Source of the DNA: Bacteroidales bacterium GP3 | GTDB lineage: Bacteria > Bacteroidota > Bacteroidia > Bacteroidales > Muribaculaceae | Reading direction: 5' to 3' | DNA: 9,281 nt | NCBI GenBank assembly: GCA_001701075.1 | Contig: DAAK01000036.1 | Location: 1-9,281 of the forward strand | Shown: piece after piece, positions 6,124 through 9,281 of the stretch | Position numbering within the stretch: the stretch's first letter is position 1 | Layout: each line of letters opens with the position of its first letter | Translations under genes and position numbers: made by a program | Notes under the pieces: generated by a model | What the model saw: only the letters and a program-made list of their open reading frames with translations | What the model was told of the DNA's origin: nothing | The model's database searches: none

Positions 6124-9100
6124 ATGAATCGAAACGACAGCTTTTTCAAGATTATGAGGCGCGCGATTGGACTCGCGCTCCTACTGCTGGCTTCTGTCTT
6201 CTTCTCTCCCTATGCCAGGGCGCAGCAGTCGGATAGTAATCATATTCTCATCTTGAACTCTTACGATGAGACGTCTCCATGGGTTCAGGAATACATCAAT
6301 GGATTGATGTATTACTTGGTAAATGTTAAGGGTGTTCCCACTAATGTGCGTCATCTTAACTCTGGCATCATCGTAAATGATTCCACTTATAATGAGGCCA
6401 TTAACTCTAATCTTGATGTTTTTGCTGACAATCCCCCCTCCGGTATCATCCTGATGGGGCGCCCGGCGTTCTCTGCCAGAGAGGATATCAACAGGCGCTG
6501 GAAGAATATCCCGATGCTTTATATGGGCGCGTCGGAAGATGTAATACCTAAGGAATATGAGTATGCTGGTGTGGATATATCTGATGCCCCTGTGGTGTCG
6601 CTTTATGATATTCGTGACCGATATAATTTTACTTTTGTAAAGATTCCGGATCATTACAAAAAGACCGTAGACATGATGATGAAGATGCAGCCCGATATTA
6701 AAAACTTCAAACTCGCATCTAATTCTTCTTCTACCAGTGTCCAGCTTCGCGACAGCATTCGCCAATATATTAGTGTAAAGTATCCCAAGGTGTCTTTCGA
6801 ATGGCTGAATGGTGACGAAAAGTCAGGTACTGAAAAATTTAAGAGTCTCCTCACAAAACGGGATCTTGAGACCGGTATCCTTCTTGGTAATTGGTATCAT
6901 GTGGAATATAACCAGGCCGGACATCCTGTTTTTTCTGCCGGCGATGTCAATCTTATTGATAAGTCGCCTCAACCTGTATTCACCCTTAAGGAAAATTATT
7001 TCAAGACCGGCGTGATCGGTGGTGTCCTTCCGGTCAGGAATGATATCATGAAGAGGAGCAAGGAAGTGATCGACCGTATGCTCAAGGGCGACGATATGCG
7101 GCAGATACCTCTCGATAAGGGAGAGTTTGGTAGAGCTTGTGTCGATTATCCTCAACTCGAGCGTAAAGGCTTGGCTGATGCCGATGTCCCGGCTAATACT
7201 AATTTTATCAATAAGCCGGAATCTATGTTCAGCAAGAATCCGCTCGCTTTTGCAGTCGCTTTGTTCATTCTCATTTCTCTCGTCCAGCTCGTCATGTACT
7301 ATCTCCTCTTCAAGGGCGAGACGGATAGTTTTATGAAAAAGCGCGAGATAAAGATCAATCACCTCCCCGTCAATTATTTCATTGGTAAGGTAAGATATAA
7401 TGAGGATGGAGTGCCTGTGGAAGTGGAGACGACTCCTGGTAACCAAAAGGCTATCGAACTTTGGGAGCGCCACGCAGGGGAATGTCGCTGCGAACCTCTC
7501 TTTAATGAAGCCGAGATGCTGAAGGCTGTAGCTCGTCTTTCCGACGATGGTAAGGGCGTGGTCTATACCGAACATTTCGAGAAGACCGATTCATATTATG
7601 AAGTGAATATACATAGAGGTTTCGACGCTGAGTCGCTCGAGATCTTCTGCTTCAATATCTCTCAGAGAATTCGCTCGGAACAGGATCTGAAATATACTTC
7701 TGCAATACTTGAGATGACTCTTGATCTCGCGCAAGTGGTGCCTTGGCATTGGAATCTTGCCGAAAAGAATATGGAGCTCAAGTTTAATGACGCCCTCAGA
7801 AAAATCAGTAGAAACCTTGTTTCTCTTAATGGAAGGGATGTCAACATTTCTGAGGAAACGCTCATGAAGCTGATTCATCCCGAAGATAAGGATAAGGTCA
7901 TGGAGCTCGTTCAGGAAGTGATTGATGGCAAGAGAAGATATGGCCAGATGGAATTCAGAGTAATCATCCCCGATAATGGCAAAGAAGTTGAGGAGTGGAT
8001 CGAAGTCAATGAAAGTGTGGAGCGTTACAGCGATGACGGTAAGGCTGAAGTGCTTATCGGTTCTTTCTCATGCATCACCGAGCGCAAGGAGCAAATGCGT
8101 CGCCTGATTGAGGCTCGTGAATCGGCCAAGGAAGCTGATAGACTAAAATCTGCTTTCCTCGCAAATATGAGCCATGAAATCCGCACTCCGCTTAATGCTA
8201 TTGTTGGATTCTCCAATATGCTGGCAGAAACCGACGATCCTGCTCAAAAAGAGAAATTTATTAAAATCATCGAAAGCAACAATGAGATGTTGCTCCAGAT
8301 CATCAGCGATATCCTCGATCTCTCTAAGACTGAGGCTGGAACGATGGAATTCAATATGAGGGCTACTGATATCAATGCCCTCCTTGTCAACATCGGTGAG
8401 TCTGTCGTGGATAGAGTGAAACCAGGTGTCGATCTCCTTTGCAATTTCGGCGCTCAGTCTTGCTGGCTTGACACAGATCCTAACCGTCTGTCGCAGGTGG
8501 TCATCAACTTCCTCACCAATGCAAGCAAGTTTACTGAAACCGGTAGCATTACATATGGTTATGAAGTGAGAGGGGATAACCTCTATTTCTATTGCCATGA
8601 CACCGGTTCAGGTATTTCAGAAGAGAATCAGAAGAAGGTATTCGAACGCTTCATCAAGCTTAATAGCTTCGTCAATGGTACCGGCCTCGGCCTCCCGATT
8701 TGTAAGGCTATCGTTGAGTTCCTTGGCGGCCAGATTGGTGTCCACTCCGATGGTGAAGGCACCGGCTCTACTTTCTGGTTTGAGATTCCATATCGTAAGG
8801 CTGAGATTCCGGAGGATACAGTGGCTCCTTTGTGGACAGAACCTACTATCGATCTCACTATGCAGCATGCGATGTCAATGCCTGAGCATCATGCTGAGCA
8901 TGCTCCTGCAGAAACACATGATAATTCTCAGGCAGAAGAGCCTTCTGTAGCTGAGTCAGATATCCCATTGCAGCCTGTCGGTCCCGAAGGAATGCCAATG
9001 GCACCTCAGTTCGGCCCCGACGGCATGCCTCTCTATGGCGCACCCCAGTTCGCTCCCGATGGCACACCCCTCTATGGCGCGCCACAAATCGGTCCTGATG

Positions 9101-9281
9101 GCATGCCTCTCTATGGCGCACCACAAATCGGTCCTGATGGTATGCCTCTCTATGGCGCACCTCAATTCGCCCCCGACGGCACACCTCTCTATGGCGCACC
9201 CCAGTTCGGCCCTGACGGTATGCCTATAGCTCCTCAGTTCGCTCCAGAAGGCGCTATGGAAGGGAGGCTTCCCAGCCTCCC
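6124..9281 (+). CDS. membrane sensor histidine kinase with periplasmic binding-protein-like sensor (3' end outside window)
   Basis: The frame is open from 6124 to the window end (1052 codons, no stop). Residues 12-35 form a signal peptide or signal anchor ending near ARAQQ. Residues 38-370 resemble the ABC-transporter substrate-binding fold found in sensor kinases (HILILNSYDETSPWVQEYI at the start). A membrane helix lies at about 374-396. Two PAS-like domains follow, about 412-516 (INHLPVNYFIGK) and 525-655 (PWHWN, IHPED, ending ITERK). HisKA has SHEIRTP with phospho-acceptor H684. HATPase_c has N795/N799 (NFLTNASKFT), DTGSGI from 826 and GTGLGL from 852. Catalytic residues look intact. After about residue 892 there is an acidic/His stretch and then 13-residue Pro/Gly repeats; no receiver domain is in view, though one could lie beyond the window. 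It likely senses a periplasmic ligand and controls this operon or a regulator elsewhere. ATG 6154 is an alternative start. Confidence 0.88.
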   Translation, partial: MNRNDSFFKIMRRAIGLALLLLASVFFSPYARAQQSDSNHILILNSYDETSPWVQEYINGLMYYLVNVKGVPTNVRHLNSGIIVNDSTYNEAINSNLDVFADNPPSGIILMGRPAFSAREDINRRWKNIPMLYMGASEDVIPKEYEYAGVDISDAPVVSLYDIRDRYNFTFVKIPDHYKKTVDMMMKMQPDIKNFKLASNSSSTSVQLRDSIRQYISVKYPKVSFEWLNGDEKSGTEKFKSLLTKRDLETGILLGNWYHVEYNQAGHPVFSAGDVNLIDKSPQPVFTLKENYFKTGVIGGVLPVRNDIMKRSKEVIDRMLKGDDMRQIPLDKGEFGRACVDYPQLERKGLADADVPANTNFINKPESMFSKNPLAFAVALFILISLVQLVMYYLLFKGETDSFMKKREIKINHLPVNYFIGKVRYNEDGVPVEVETTPGNQKAIELWERHAGECRCEPLFNEAEMLKAVARLSDDGKGVVYTEHFEKTDSYYEVNIHRGFDAESLEIFCFNISQRIRSEQDLKYTSAILEMTLDLAQVVPWHWNLAEKNMELKFNDALRKISRNLVSLNGRDVNISEETLMKLIHPEDKDKVMELVQEVIDGKRRYGQMEFRVIIPDNGKEVEEWIEVNESVERYSDDGKAEVLIGSFSCITERKEQMRRLIEARESAKEADRLKSAFLANMSHEIRTPLNAIVGFSNMLAETDDPAQKEKFIKIIESNNEMLLQIISDILDLSKTEAGTMEFNMRATDINALLVNIGESVVDRVKPGVDLLCNFGAQSCWLDTDPNRLSQVVINFLTNASKFTETGSITYGYEVRGDNLYFYCHDTGSGISEENQKKVFERFIKLNSFVNGTGLGLPICKAIVEFLGGQIGVHSDGEGTGSTFWFEIPYRKAEIPEDTVAPLWTEPTIDLTMQHAMSMPEHHAEHAPAETHDNSQAEEPSVAESDIPLQPVGPEGMPMAPQFGPDGMPLYGAPQFAPDGTPLYGAPQIGPDGMPLYGAPQIGPDGMPLYGAPQFAPDGTPLYGAPQFGPDGMPIAPQFAPEGAMEGRLPSL
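9001..9258 (+). repeat. 39-bp coding tandem repeat at kinase C-terminus
   Basis: Five full 39-bp units (9001, 9040, 9079, 9118, 9157), one 33-bp unit (9196-9228) and a degenerate seventh (9229-9258) encode APQFGPDGMPLYG-type repeats. Variation is confined to F/I, G/A and M/T, plus third bases. Calling the variants A (F-G-M), B (F-A-T) and C (I-G-M), the first six units read A B C C B A. A degenerate half-unit (VGPEGMPM) precedes them. The tract is rich in Pro, Gly and Tyr and lies on the cytoplasmic side, C-terminal to the ATPase domain. Confidence 0.92.
9258..9281 (+). repeat. partial second copy of the palindromic element
   Basis: These 24 bases are identical to bases 1-24, including the CA at arm positions 16-17 that separates the left arm from the right arm, so the copy has the same orientation. 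It is cut off by the window edge. It lies inside the open frame of the kinase, where it is read as EGRLPSLP, the same frame that stays open through the complete copy at the window start. Confidence 0.9.

Noticed and set aside
6823..7575. Minus-strand open frame of 250 codons
   Set aside because: It is antisense to the sensor kinase, whose + strand frame encodes a membrane helix and PAS domain here.
8858..9229. Repetitive short open frames on both strands rich in RHRE or MAHPS
   Set aside because: They are other-frame readings of the 39-bp repeat inside the kinase gene; the kinase frame is continuous from 6124.
1..9281. Circular plasmid of about 9.26 kb, suggested by the shared 24-base ends
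   Set aside because: No replication, mobilisation or partition gene is present, and the shared bases belong to a palindromic repeat that is probably dispersed. Direct repeat copies or an assembly breakpoint explain the ends better.

Overview
The window reads as a stretch of Bacteroidota (probably Bacteroidales) chromosome. Three things point there: a TAnnTTTG-type -7 element with a TTG about 20 bases upstream, starts without Shine-Dalgarno sequences, and protein families typical of gut Bacteroidales, such as a periplasmic substrate-binding-protein sensor kinase and a TackOD1 zinc-ribbon protein. Family-level placement (Muribaculaceae or Prevotellaceae, for example) is a guess.

Layout: bases 1-82 are a nested palindromic repeat. 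Bases 83-212 are an AT-rich leader with one good promoter. Five genes then run on the + strand with almost no spacing: (1) a TolC-like outer-membrane channel protein, 213-1598; (2) a HlyD/Alg44-like inner-membrane periplasmic adaptor with a C-terminal SPOR domain, 1595-3232; (3) a cytoplasmic multi-zinc-ribbon protein of TackOD1 type, 3229-4671; (4) a membrane GT2 processive glycosyltransferase, 4765-6087; (5) a large sensor histidine kinase, 6124 to beyond the window end. Genes 1/2 and 2/3 overlap by ATGA. Genes 3/4 are separated by a G-free array of twelve 7-bp repeats that touches the glycosyltransferase start codon. The kinase is open to the last base, has more than 1050 codons in view, and ends in 13-residue Pro/Gly-rich repeats. 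These run in frame into a second copy of the palindromic repeat at 9258-9281.

Inferred function: a synthase-dependent exopolysaccharide system. The GT2 enzyme polymerises and extrudes a glycan across the inner membrane, the adaptor bridges the periplasm and may tether the machine to peptidoglycan through SPOR, and the TolC-like protein supplies the outer-membrane exit. No ABC or MFS pump, BcsC/AlgE/PgaA-type porin or PilZ domain is encoded here. The TackOD1 protein sits where a cytoplasmic activator would be expected, and the kinase may sense a periplasmic ligand. Each protein family is recognisable; the combination and the unusual repeats are the parts that deserve attention.
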